A program made the position numbers and the translations under genes. Positions 15,443 to 27,196 of a stretch of 64,000 bases of DNA are shown here, piece by piece. The notes under the pieces were generated by a model. The model did not search any database, was not told the origin of the DNA, and worked only from the letters and a program-made list of their open reading frames with translations. Origin of the DNA: Ostrinia nubilalis (taxonomy: Eukaryota; Arthropoda; Insecta; Lepidoptera; Crambidae); contig NC_087092.1 in NCBI RefSeq assembly GCF_963855985.1, positions 3,906,001 to 3,970,000 of the forward strand. The letters run 5' to 3'. Position 1 is the first letter of the stretch; every line of letters starts with the position of its first letter.

Positions 15443-15464
15443 CTAACCGTGACATTGGCGCCCA
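15443..15464 (+). other. Second LTR tail plus primer-binding site
   Basis: CTAACCGTGACA is followed directly by TTGGCGCCCA, repeating the LTR-end/primer-site junction of 13949-13959. It marks where the original 5' LTR joined the internal region before the inverted LTR became lodged there. Confidence 0.7.
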
Positions 15465-16422
15465 TACCGGTCTATTCTATCGCACTTGAGACGTTACCAG
15501 TGAGTTTTACTTGTAATGAATGGTTATTTTTGGTGTTGGCATTCAAATAACTTAGTTCTAAGATTGTAACTAATATTGTAATCTCTGTGTGGTAGTACTA
15601 AACTTGTAATTTTTGTGGAGAATTGCTACACTATTCTACCTACTATAATTTTGTTAAATATAAAATGTATCTACCTACATTTTATAATATTAACTAAATT
15701 CTACCTACCTTTGGTAATATTATTTAATTTTTAATAACTACCTACCACACATAGATTTTGTTAAACTAAATTGTAATGCTTACTGTTGTATTGTGTAAAT
15801 TGCAACACACACCCGCGTGCCTACCTAGTATTTTTTTATATTACGTACTCGGTAATTCTAATCTAAAATATAAATTTAACTTGTAACTAAAAACGTTACT
15901 TCTAAATAAACTATTAAATTAAATAATAAATTGTAAATACTACTAAAAATAAACAATTTATTATACCTACTCGTATCTTACCTACTGATATCTCTTAAAC
16001 CTATCTTTGGAAATCTAACTTAATTATAAAGTCTAAAACTATTTTTAACTGTCTTGTCTGACGCACCATCTAAAATGGATTGCAAGGTACACTCTACTAA
16101 GTACCTCTTTGCATTGCTTAGGACTTAAGATAGGAAGTTGTTGGGTGCAGCAGTTGCTAAACAACTGCGCATACTTGTAATTAGCTGTAGTCTACCCTAC
16201 AGATAATATTCCGACCTCTTCATTTAATTTATAGTTATCTTATGACTTTCTCTAAATCTTAACTTAATAAATCTTGTGAGTATTATGAGATCTACTAAAA
16301 ATCATATACTCTGTACGTCAGGTTGCAAGTAAACAGACCTAAAATGTTTATTTTGTTAGTCAGACTCAAGATTAGCTAGTACAGTTAAGATAGCGGATTT
16401 TCCTTAGGTAAAATCCTACCGT
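15465..16422 (+). other. Internal region of the LTR element, no coding frame
   Basis: About 0.96 kb of AT-rich sequence lies between the second primer site and the polypurine tract. It has no long open frame and no recognisable gag, protease, reverse transcriptase or integrase motif. The internal region is shorter than one LTR. Confidence 0.7.
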
Positions 16423-16433
16423 AAAAAGGGGGA
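16423..16433 (+). other. Polypurine tract
   Basis: AAAAAGGGGGA lies two bases before the TG of the 3' LTR, the expected position for the plus-strand primer of reverse transcription. Confidence 0.75.
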
Positions 16434-16435
16434 TA

Positions 16436-17895
16436 TGTAACGGTTAGCGTTACCGCTGACCTTTATCTTAGATCTAAATTCTAATTTAATTACTATTATC
16501 TACCTAAATAAATATACTTAAATAATAAAATATCTAAATCTACGTAAACTACCTAACTAAATAACTTAATTAAATAATTCATAATGTTCTACACTAATCA
16601 AATAAATAAAATAATAAATCTACAAGCAAACCCGCGCGAAACAAGTTGTTAAATAATTCTTTTGTTCTCTGTCGAGCGGGCGGGCTGTTTTTTATGCATG
16701 CGCAAGCGACGCGCCTACGGCCTCGATGCTCCCGCCGCGTCTCGTAGTCCGAGCCAGAGCGTTATTGAGCACGGACGTATCGCTGTCCGTCACCGCCGGA
16801 CCCGCGATGTACGTAACTTTATAAAACTCCAAAATGTAATCGCGTATTCGTGAACCCCGCTACCGGGTGAGTGTTGCAAAAGTAATTTTTAATGCCTAGA
16901 TTTTATACTTGTGCTAAATGTAAGTACCTAGCCGCCATTTTGTTCTTGAAATGTGCAATCCATGTGCTCAGTGTATCTGGACGATGTCATTTCGTAATTT
17001 TAACTGTTGCTACAATTGTTACTCGTAATATTTTACATCTTATTACATAATAAAATATTAAATGAATCGATTTTACGAAATGACATCGACACGTCATGAC
17101 CTTTGTATGACCTTGTTCGTACTGTAACGACACTCATTCCAAATTCTATTTAATTTGCTAAATTGAACTATTCTGATTTAATTCTACTGTTCTAATTATT
17201 CTAAATTATTGCCTACCTATATTGTTCTATAAATTAATTGCCTATATAGATGATATTCTAAATAATTATCTACCTACATAATTTAATATTTTTGCCTACT
17301 TCACTGCAATCACTTTCACTGCACCTATTGTAATTCTGTTTGACTGCCACATCATTACATCACCATTTATTACCAAATCATTCCATCTGCTTCGCTAGTA
17401 TTTTGATGTCGCAGTCAAACGGACAAAAGCTAGCAACTGCTTTAGTGTCCGCTTTGATTCGCAGGGTTCACGTTCACCTACATCTTCTACGCCTACCTAC
17501 TACACCATGCATGGTCACCACTGCCGAACCTACCACCTGGCTCTTCAACCCGGCAGAGCTGCCTGCCGTGTCGGACGGCCCGTGCGCACACTCTAAGTGG
17601 CCCTACACCACAGTGCGTACGGCCCTAGCCGTCTGGCGCGTCGACGACTCTGCGGGCCTACCAACTCGAGGAACCAAACCACATAACCATCAATGCTAGC
17701 GAGGACAGTGGTTTGAATATACTACCACCGGTGACGAATCTCGTGCGATACGATAGTTTGCTCGTAACCCACACCCTTAAGGTCTCTTTCTCTTAAATTG
17801 AAATAAAAGACTTGTTAACTTAAATCTATCTTTTATTTAACTAATTAAATCTAAATTCTATTATGTCACTTGGCCTAAAGCCACTAACCGTGACA
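16436..17895 (+). mobile_element. Full-length 3' LTR (1460 bp)
   Basis: It runs from TGTAACGGTTAG to CCGTGACA and is followed by the target duplication ATAG. It is very long relative to the internal region. Frames of 63 and 119 codons inside it are mirrored in the inverted LTR and carry no recognisable domain. Confidence 0.85.
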
Positions 17896-17899
17896 ATAG

Positions 17900-20800
17900 T
17901 TCCACTGACATTTTAATGGCATTGAAAGAATTTACGCATTTTTGGAATATTTTGGTATGAGATTCATTGCCTGTACAGCTGCCGTGGTACCTTGATAGAT
18001 GTGCGATTATTTGATATAATACATGTTGACTCTTTGTTGCTCCAATGTCATAAATTGGAGCATTGATATTCAGCTAACAATCCACGTGATTGATGATGAT
18101 GGAATTTGATTGAACTTACGAAAATTATATTCTTCTTCTCATAAGTAAATACACAATACACGCGGTACATTAAAGTCAACACACAAGTGCACTACATAAA
18201 GTGCATTTAGTGCAATTGCAGCGACCGGCAGTCTAATTGAACGCACTCGTGTGCCGGCGCAGCGCGGGACATCGCCACATGGCCGCCGCGCCAGACCCGC
18301 TGTCTGGACGCATTGCTTGCTAAATAGCATGCTGAGATCGATTCATAACTTGCTTGATTAGTAAATTCAGATGTTTAATAACGTAAATAGGATAATGACT
18401 CATTTTTGTATTATTCATGGGATATGTCAGATCTGAAACTTTCAACTGTAACTTGATTTTTTTGTCTCTCGTTTCCAAATCTGAAAATTCTTCAGGTTAT
18501 CTCTTTTGAAATTCATACTACCTGTAGTCGACTCAACCAACGGTGATTGTAGAGTAGGTAGAATGGAAACTGTCGTCTCTATCCATTTATTGTCTTCGGT
18601 ATGATTTCTAAGAGAGCTTATATAGCTTACTGTGCGAATAGTATACGAGTATAGTTGTGTAGAGTCATTCAAATATCAACTGTTGTATGACACGATCATA
18701 GCAAACCGATTGCGAAACCAGAACACAGTTCTATTTTAATGTTCATCAGTGCTTGAAATAATAAAATCTCAACAAGCCGGCTCCCGCTGTCAATCGTTTA
18801 TCCGAGAATCACTTGTATGCGCGTACGCACGTTGCAGCGCATCGCTGCCGGGGTCGACGACCTGTGCATAGACAACCAGTGCATAGATAAAATCGCTGGA
18901 AACGATTCGCGATTGTCTAGCTCTATAATAAGAACTTTATAGCATTTATTATGTCACAAGAAAATTGAATCGGCGCTTAATTGGTCCCGTATCTGAATTC
19001 TCATCGAATGTTATTTTTATGCAATAAATTACGTGAATAGACTATTTAATGTTATTAGTCTGCTAATAGCGAATATTGACATGTCTTTAATGAGCCAAGA
19101 ATGCATCGAAGTTATGCTTAGAGTGTGGATATTTATAAGTATAATAAAATCGGATTTCCGCTAACATAATGCAATGCATTATTTAGCTCTACATAAACAC
19201 TAATGCATTGCTTGATCACCCATTCACGTGTATCCAAATCTGTGGGAGGAGTAATATACTAATACTTATGCAATGAGTTAGTCAATAAATTAGTCACATA
19301 ATTACGTGCGACTTTCGCCTAAGCAGAGTCTAGGGCAGATATTAATAGACAGATCCTCATCCTTATCCAGATGCCTTTCTATTATTCACATATAAAGAGA
19401 TACCAAATTGATAACTGCGTGCTCTATCTTTGGAAAGTACTTTTTATCGCGAAGTTTTCACAGAATAATGTGAATTTTGTAATTTTAAGTGAATCAAAAT
19501 AGCAACTACAATGCAGATCGGTTTATGAGTACCAGCCTATGTCTGAAGACAATATCGCCCACGTCTCTTCCAGGCTCTCAGTTTCCGCGACAATGGTCTC
19601 TATGAATCGCGAGTGGGCCGCTGCCAATTATATTGTTTACTTTCTACAGCTAATCGCATATGTATCGCGGTTCCGTGAATCATACGGGGATCGAATCACT
19701 ATAAGTTAGCACATGTTGCATTCAATGAGTACCCTAACAACGCCTACAACCGTTTATATAACTTTTTTAAATGATACCTACCTACTGTTTGTTCATGATT
19801 TGCATTGCATGTTGTTAATTTAAATGAGTCGGTTTGCATATCAACATAAATCTACCCTTAGTTTTGCACGCAATTTTAGCACACGCACCAATTACACTCC
19901 ACACACATGTCCAGAGCTCACTCTAAAAGTTCCTGACTAAAAATTGTAATTTAACATATTTCAAGCAAGCTAAACACTGTTTCATCTTACTTACATGGTT
20001 GTGATGCCTGCGATTTGCAATTGCTGCGATTTGAAAAATTTAAAGTCAGTGAAAAGATAGAGCACCTACTTAACTTAAACACTGAAAGATATCAAAACCC
20101 CTATCGCCAACGGTACCCTAGACAACAGTTTGTCTGCCGTTTCCTCTAGTATGCATATCGCTGCACATTACCTTATAAGGCCATGCGCAGACACGCGACT
20201 CTTGAATAAACCCATTAAGGCAGAGCGCACGCGCGCGGTTCCGCGCGGCCGCGTGCGTCGTGCGCCTGCGCCGCCCGAACGCGTTTTCGGGTCACACAAA
20301 TAAACAAAACGTAATACAGGTAATAACAGCACTTAATTGACACATTGAAGGAAATAATTAACCACTTAACAGAAGGCCGATCGCGTTGATCGATTATGCA
20401 ACCTGTTAACATGATACATACCGTTTAATTCGATTATTTTTGTTTACTGATATTATAATTGGATTGCAATCGAGTGTGACTTACGCATTTCCGCAGTTTT
20501 ATGTAAGCTATCATTACCTGTTATTTTTAATAGATTTTATAAACTAGTATTTTTTATGATTGAGATTAAAATATTTTAAGGATATATCAATCAATTTGAC
20601 TGGTTGTTTCCATCACATCATATCGATCAACGAGAAATAATTCAATGCCTGAACATTATCTATTACGCTTGCGATTTATTTTGTTTGATCTACTTTCTAC
20701 CGGTTGGTGTATAAATAGACTCAAAATAGGTTGTAAATTATGCCGTAATAAACTGACCCAAATATACGCTGACGTACGCACCTGACGTAAGGCTGCGCAA

Positions 20801-22502
20801 TGCTCTGGATAGCCGATTCGATATGCATGATGAAATGTTTGAATTACCTACATTCCCGATTGGCCCTTAAAACAAACGCTAACTACAAAAGTTACGCATC
20901 TGAGTACTTATCCAATCAAACTGAGGAGCTAATTGCTCTACTACTCAACACCTGTCTAACTTAACAAATATGTAATTACATACATCGTTCGTTCGTTCGA
21001 AAAAAACACTGAAAAAATCAAGTTTTCAAAGCGTACATTGTAATAAACCTCTTTTATAATTACGGATAGTTCAAGAAAGTCATGCATACCTATGGTAATC
21101 TTCTGGTGGTGGAAAACAAACGGGCGATCTGCATTGTTAATGCCCCTGCTGTGCAGTCGTTGCTGCTGTTACATCCAGTGATTGCAGTTGTAATTTAAAT
21201 CTATTTCTTTATTATTAAAAGATACCAGAGATTGGTCGTCCTATTGACACTTTCGCCGGGGATCGTACCCGCGTTCCTCGTATCACGAGTCGGCCAGTTT
21301 GACACCATCACCGTTCGGCTATCGTCGCTAATCAAGAATTTAGTACGTGGTATTATTCTTTTTGGTATTATTAAAGGTGCAGGTTGCCAAAAACTAAATT
21401 TGTATCCTGAAACCAGACTTTTACCCCATTTTACTCGTACCTACATTCCGTTCTTTTTTCGCTAATCCATGTCATACTGATCTACCAAGTGACGACATGA
21501 ATTTCCCGGGACTTTTCCGGGGGAAATTCCTGAAATGTCCTGATTTTCCTTAAGCGTTCTGGATTTATTGTGAAACTTGACCAACTCGTCTTTACAATCT
21601 GGATTTTACATTATTATTTTCTGTGTCTGTATTATTTTGCCTTCATAATTTACATCAGATATGATCTTCTCGCATAACCCCTTAATCGATATCACGTAAT
21701 AGTGAATCATAATCGCCGAAATGTTACGGTAGCCGTCTTCCTTCGCCCCCATTTACTGCTGAGTCACCGTCGATACTTTCATTGTTTACCGATACTTAGT
21801 CACGAAGTACTTTCAGCTCATACATCAGCCAGAATTATTAGACCATTCAAAAGTGCAGCATTATGCAACGCACCTACAAGCACTAGACAATTTCATCATT
21901 TGGATGTGAACACCGAACAATGATTGATGATCAACCGTCATTTATAACGCGGCCTACATATTCAGTGACCGATCACTCGCACACCTTCAGAAATAAGCAT
22001 GAGTCAAAGAAAATAGATTGCCTCAAATAAAGCTAATAAAATAAACGATTGCGGTTCCAAAGTAACCTCATACCAAATGCAAAGCTCGAGCCAAATTAAA
22101 CTGCATTTTAATCTAAACACTTAGGACAAGTATATCGTACAGTATAAGTACGAGTATTGATGCGGTGTTTAAGAACTAATGCTGTTAACCAGATTTGAAT
22201 CAGTGTTAAGAGTTAAGACCTTACGTGATCGCATGACTTTGGTCGTCGTGTACAAACGTCGCTTTCAAAATCTTCTTACATTTCATAAGATACAGCGGTC
22301 GTTACCTGCGGAAGTTTTCTACTCAGACGTCTAAATATACCTACAGGTATGTAATACGATGAGTTGGGAACATCATCAGTAATTCAATGTTAGCAGAAAG
22401 CGCGAAAATGACTGCCAAGAGGTCAATGACAAGACGACGACAATCTCTACAAGGGTTGTCACATGGCTAAATCCCCCTTTTCCTTCCTTGTTCTCCGTTC
22501 AG
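17900..22502. other. Non-coding DNA
   Basis: Apart from the SINE at about 21226-21345, I see no exon or RNA gene. A small hairpin (GCTCCAAT / ATTGGAGC) lies near 18039-18061. Confidence 0.5.
21226..21345 (-). mobile_element. tRNA-derived SINE fragment
   Basis: On the - strand the segment matches the GTCGGACTGGCCGACTCG and GAACGCGGGTTCG parts of the copy at about 29978-30125. The GGTTCG block resembles an internal polymerase III B box. Confidence 0.6.
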
Positions 22503-22778
22503 ACAGAAAACGTCCTTTAGAATTAGAACATGCAATAAATTATTTCTTAGAACCGTTTGGCAAGAACGCTGGATTTAACGTCAACGGGTAAGCACAAAGC
22601 CAGATGTCATCCCGCTACAATGGCCGTTAATCATGAACTTAAAATAATTGCGGACAACCCTGATGCTCAAAGCGCGAAGGAAAAGTATGACGAATTCAAT
22701 TACAGAGGTGCGTTAGCGGGTTACATGAAATTACTGGCGACAGCTCCGATCGTAAATTGCAAATCAATTTGTAACTAA
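22503..22778 (+). pseudogene. Unidentified coding-like island (exon or broken gene)
   Basis: A good 3' splice site (pyrimidine tract ending TTCAG at 22502) precedes an open frame reading RKRPLELEHAINYFLEPF. A strong donor, GGGTAAGC, lies at 22587/22588. Immediately downstream, shifted by one base, a second open frame contains AVNHELKIIADNPDAQSA and KEKYDEFNYRGALAGYMKLL. The two would join only through a 16-nt intron, which is too short, so a frameshifted copy or an exon followed by unrelated sequence is more likely. I do not recognise the family; the second part looks like a helical repeat of TPR type. It is not a known part of ARHGAP21-type proteins. Confidence 0.3.
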
Positions 22779-25090
22779 TTTCAATCAATTTCCAAAGCTT
22801 TATAACCTGTAAGTTGCTCGACAATAAATGTATCGACAACTACAACTAGATGGATAATCACATCCCAGTTTAGTGACGGAAACGGAGTGCTAATGATCTT
22901 TTAAAAGTGTCCATTACGCCCGCAATAACTATTCAAGTATTTCAAATCTAGAAAGTAAAATCAGTATTGTTTCGAAGCGACTCGTCCGGAAAAGCCATCA
23001 ATTTCCGAAGCGTGAAAACGTCAATTTGGCAGACGCCGCGGAGTCTGCGCGGGAGCACTTTCTCTGCGCGCCCGCCGAGAGACGCGCGACGCGCCACAGT
23101 CCTTCAGACATGCGCGGACGCCGCCCGCCCGTGTCGCGAACAACGCTTCCGCACGTTTTTTTGTTAAGCTCATGTGAATAAATATTTATCGAACCGAGCA
23201 ATTATCTTTTGTCTCCGACTGACGAAGTAGATTCATACATCCAGTAACCTCGATCTGAAAACTGAACGGTGTGAATTATGCATGAAGCATCCAGTGATAT
23301 TTTGGAAGCTTCCCGGTGACGCGGGACGATGCCCTCTTGGAGAATTTACGTGCAAAAGCCACTGGAACTGTATATTGTGTTCGAGACAGACTGAAACGAG
23401 TGCATTTATTATGCGTGCCGGTTGCCAAGCAGTGACAATGACCAAGACGTATAGTGACCACAACTGACGCGCGTGGACTTCAGCCAAATCATGACGCTCT
23501 GGTACACCGATATATTGGTGAGCTTTTGTTAACGTACATTTTGATTCCTATGGTTTCTCGTTGTCATGCTGTAGGCAGATTCTGTGTTTTTCTACTTCGA
23601 TACCTGACTAAAAAAAATGCTCATAAGTACAACAAACTACAAAGTGCATCTAATTCACTGACGGAAGTCTCATGGCACCTTTTTCAATTCTATTGACCCA
23701 AAGAACCAATGAAGATTTCCAATTATTACAGCAATTAAAGTTCCACTCGTCAATTTATATATGGTGAAAATGAAACTAATCGCCTCCGAGCTGGGGCTTA
23801 AGCGCCATAAAAGCAATTTCGATTTTGACACTGGCCTTTCTCAATCTGAAAGCCAGAGATACCAATTAATTGATTGAGGACGACGTCTCGCCGTCGTTAA
23901 ACTATTATCGAGAGCGACTCGCCATGAGGGCGTGCGGCGCGCAATTACCAACATTGGGAGGTACGAGCAATTGACCTACAAGTGATATGTTATTACTATC
24001 CGATAAAGGCGCCGCCCGGTTATTTATCGGGTCAATTGCATAGAGTTTCGACTTTTTCGCTCACTTTCTAAACAACGCCTAGCCTAGCCGTATGGTCGGC
24101 AAATGCATCCTCGTTACGGATGCCTGCTAATTGTTCGTTAGCATCTTTCCTGAGCCGGCGCACGCAAGATTGACGTTACGTCACTGTGCCACTTCTGACA
24201 AGACCGTTGACCCGCTAATTGCATTTGATGTGAATAGGTTGCGATCGTGAAATGTTGTCGCCGGTCATCAAACACGTTTTTTGTGATGCAAATACGGAAA
24301 GTGAATATTCAGGTCAGCGGCAATAAATCATCGACTACTCGCTATCTCCGGCGACTTAACTCTATTGAAAAAGCATGACTGTTCACCACTCGAAAAAAGG
24401 AATGATATCGAATCTAGATAGCTGTGAACTACCGGCGATCTGTTCGATTTTGTCTCCTTTTGTGTTACCGTTTGGTTTCGGTCAAACCGCGTGATTTCGT
24501 GGCGTAGACTAGTTATTTTAGCTCGAACAAAAGTTTCACGTAAAATCTTGCATTCTGTTCGTGATCAACTGTAGAGCTATTTTTAACGACAATTTCTTTT
24601 TGTTTTCCCCAAAAGACACATATTATTGTAACCGACATCATCTGGCTCACGACGACACAGCTGCTGCTTGTACAAAAGTTGCGGAATTCGTAAATACATG
24701 CAAACACTATTAAGGGTCACTAAGCGTGACATGACAAACAAAATAGTGTCTTCAACCATCGCGCACGCTTCCCCTGTGTTCATTGTCGCGGTCGGCCTGC
24801 CACGGAAGATCTTTCCACGGAAATTGGCTTCAGGTCTGTTTCTACTTTCGATTTCCTCCTCAAACTATGCGTTGCCTGCGGCTGGCTAACAGATGTTCCA
24901 GCAAGCCTACACAAGGCACCCATTTATTTTTGCGTAGGCCGGGGAGATTACAAACGTGTATTGCAATTGCGTTGGTAATCGCTCTCAGGTATTGGCCACA
25001 CTCATCAGAGGCATCTTACATTCAACTGATTTATGCAATAGAAATAGGAACTACATAATAAGATAGGTGGGTACGCAAAGTATTGCATCT
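22779..25090. other. Non-coding DNA
   Basis: Nothing recognisable on either strand. The GC-rich stretch at 23030-23150 has overlapping short frames but no protein-like pattern or paired splice sites. Confidence 0.5.
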
Positions 25091-25094
25091 ATAC

Positions 25095-25270
25095 TAATAC
25101 TAGCGGCCGCCCGCGACTTCGTACGCGTGGATCCCGTTTTACCCCCTTTTCCCGAATTTTCTTTGCTATAAACCTCACGGAGCCCGAGACCTTTCCAACG
25201 AATGCAAAACCGTGGAAATCGGTTCGTGCGTTCTGGAGTTATAGCGTCAGGGAGGAAAACCCGACTTATT
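25095..25270. repeat. Lepidopteran dispersed repeat (class uncertain)
   Basis: It starts TACTAATACTAGCGGC with the 'CCGCGACTTCGTACGCGTGG' block common at the ends of dispersed lepidopteran repeats, and ends near TTTTTATATAGTAG. It directly abuts the next repeat. It may be Helitron-like (Lep1 type) or an RTE tail; I cannot decide from sequence alone. Confidence 0.5.
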
Positions 25271-25274
25271 TTTA

Positions 25275-25515
25275 TATAGTAGATTATAAATGCGAAAGTA
25301 ACTCTGTCTGTCTGTCTTTCTGTCTGTCTGTCTCTCTTTAACCACCTGTAACCACTGAACCGATTTTGATGGAATTTGGCATAGAGATAATTTGAGTCCC
25401 GAGAAAGGACATAGGATCGTTTTTATCCCGGCTTTTGAAACAGGGACGCGCGCGATAAAATTTATCTGTGACAGACAAAATTCCACGCGGGCGAAGCCGC
25501 GGGCGGAAAGCTAGT
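25275..25515 (-). repeat. Lepidopteran dispersed repeat with (TCTG)n tract
   Basis: On the - strand it starts CTAGCTTTCCGCCCGCGGC and contains a TTTGTCTGTCACAG block, an AAATCGGTTCAGTGGTTA block and a (CAGA)n microsatellite (25303-25336 on + as TCTG). This order is a familiar interspersed repeat of moths. The class (Helitron-like or RTE 3' end) is uncertain. Confidence 0.6.
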
Positions 25516-27037
25516 TATTAATATGTACAAGTTACATGAAGAACTTCAACCGCCTTAAAGAGCTGCTTTCATTAATTAAGTGGGAGCAAGTAACTCGCAT
25601 TACCTTATTAGTGTAACACATCGCCGGCAAGTGGTAGAGAGACGTGTACAAATGCAAACGGACGAATGCCGCGACATTTTTCGGTCAACATAGTGCACGG
25701 GAACCCAGTTGCGCACGCCGGCGCCAATGGTAGGGCCACCACTCTAAAAACTTTAAATTAATGTTTCATCTACATTTTGCTCGTATCCAATTAATAAGTT
25801 GTATATTTTGTTCTACTTACATCTATAAAAAAGGTAAACATACATTATTGCTGCAAAACGAAAGTGAAAATAATGTAGTCATGTATGTTAAGTTACTTAA
25901 CTTCGCACTTAGTCAAATAGTCAAGGAAGTAGAAAAGAATTGCATAAATACCACTAGGTGGAGTCTAAAAACTAAAAGCTTTTGCATTGAAAATAACGTA
26001 TCGACCTTCAGCTTAACTTTTGGCAACCCTACCAACTCATTTGATTAATGCCGCCTCCAAAAGATAATGGAGGCAAAAACACGAGCAACATTTCAAGCAC
26101 TTGTCTGATTCACGTCTGCTCTTTTTGAAAGGTAATACCTATAATTAGGGGGTGAAAGCTGCAGCCATTTTTATTCTAGTTCCGTGAGCAGGCGTTTTGT
26201 TCACACGATTTGTCTATTGCTGTTTTGGTGATACCAGCCAGTAAAGAACATAAACAAGTTTCATTTTCTCGAAAAGGAGAGTTAAACCTTTGATGGTGAT
26301 TGATGGATATTCAATAAATATGTATTAGAGAGAATATGTATTCATTAACAGTAATAAGTACATTTGTAACAAAACTAAGTGACCGTGGGTTTCAGTTGAA
26401 AAAGTGTAACATTGAAAAGTTTCGTTAAAAATAAAGTTATCTCTCATCTTTAGACTTCGTGAAATTCTCACACGGTGTTAAATGCTATCTAGTTATCTTT
26501 CGAGACCGGCATCGCGAGTCGTGACATTCATCGCTAATAAAAACAAATTTCACCTTGGACTTGCCAAAAGCCGCGTTAGTCGTGTGACCTTCAGCGATAC
26601 TGTATTGCAGTATCATTTCTTTTAATTTCATTCGAAAGCTCTACATTTCGAGATAGTATTTAATAAGCATTTCGCACGCAATACTAAGACCCTGACTTTA
26701 GTAAAAAATCGATAAGTGAAATGGTTCTTGTATCTGAAGTTTAGTTTTCGAGATTTATTCAAGATTACGCAAATGGCTCTCTGTATCTGAAGTTTAGTTT
26801 TTGATTGTAATCAATCATCACATTTTACGGTTCAAGATATTTATTTCTGAAAACTTGACATTAATACAAAAAAGCACACAATAACTATTACAGAACACAA
26901 TTACGAAGTACGCCTACTTATCCCGATAAGGTAAAGAGTGAGACGCTGCATTTCCATCAACTGTATCATCATATTTTACCGTGTTCTTCAGCAAATATGT
27001 TTGCCATATCCTAATTTTCTATTTCTGCTTGTTGCAG
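25516..27037. other. Non-coding DNA, probably RhoGAP intron
   Basis: No exon is recognised; the segment ends in the 3' splice site of RhoGAP exon a (TTGCTTGTTGCAG). Confidence 0.5.
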
Positions 27038-27196
27038 AGCCCCGGTGCTGTGAGCGGCTCAGCTGCGGACGCGCAGAGCGGGTCACGTGACGCGCTGGAC
27101 GTGCGCTACTCGCTGGCAGCGCTCGCTGATGACTACACCAAGCGCAAGCACGTCGTCAGGGTCACCACCGCCGCCGGCGCCGAGCTGCTGCTGCAG
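27038..27196 (+). CDS. RhoGAP exon a (PH domain, part)
   Basis: 53 codons, phase 0 to 0. The acceptor is CTTGTTGCAG and the donor CTGCAG|gtaagg. DVRYSLAALADDYTKRKHV and the following VRVTTAAGAELLLQ match the middle of the ARHGAP21/23 PH domain. Confidence 0.88.

Larger units (their letters stand above)
13459..17895 (+). mobile_element. Rearranged non-autonomous LTR retroelement
   Basis: The unit begins TGTAACGGTTAG and ends CTAACCGTGACA, and is flanked by a 4-bp target duplication ATAG (13455-13458 and 17896-17899). It holds a truncated direct LTR, a full LTR in inverse orientation, a second LTR tail with primer-binding site, about 1 kb of internal sequence with no gag or pol frame, a polypurine tract, and a full direct LTR. 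The 4-bp duplication and lysine-tRNA-type primer site suit the Ty3/gypsy class. Coding capacity is absent, so it must have relied on proteins from another element. It sits in non-coding DNA, probably a RhoGAP intron. Confidence 0.85.

Noticed and set aside
14170..17699. Open frames of 62-119 codons in the LTRs
   Set aside because: The same frames occur as mirror images in the inverted LTR and encode no known domain; they are LTR sequence.
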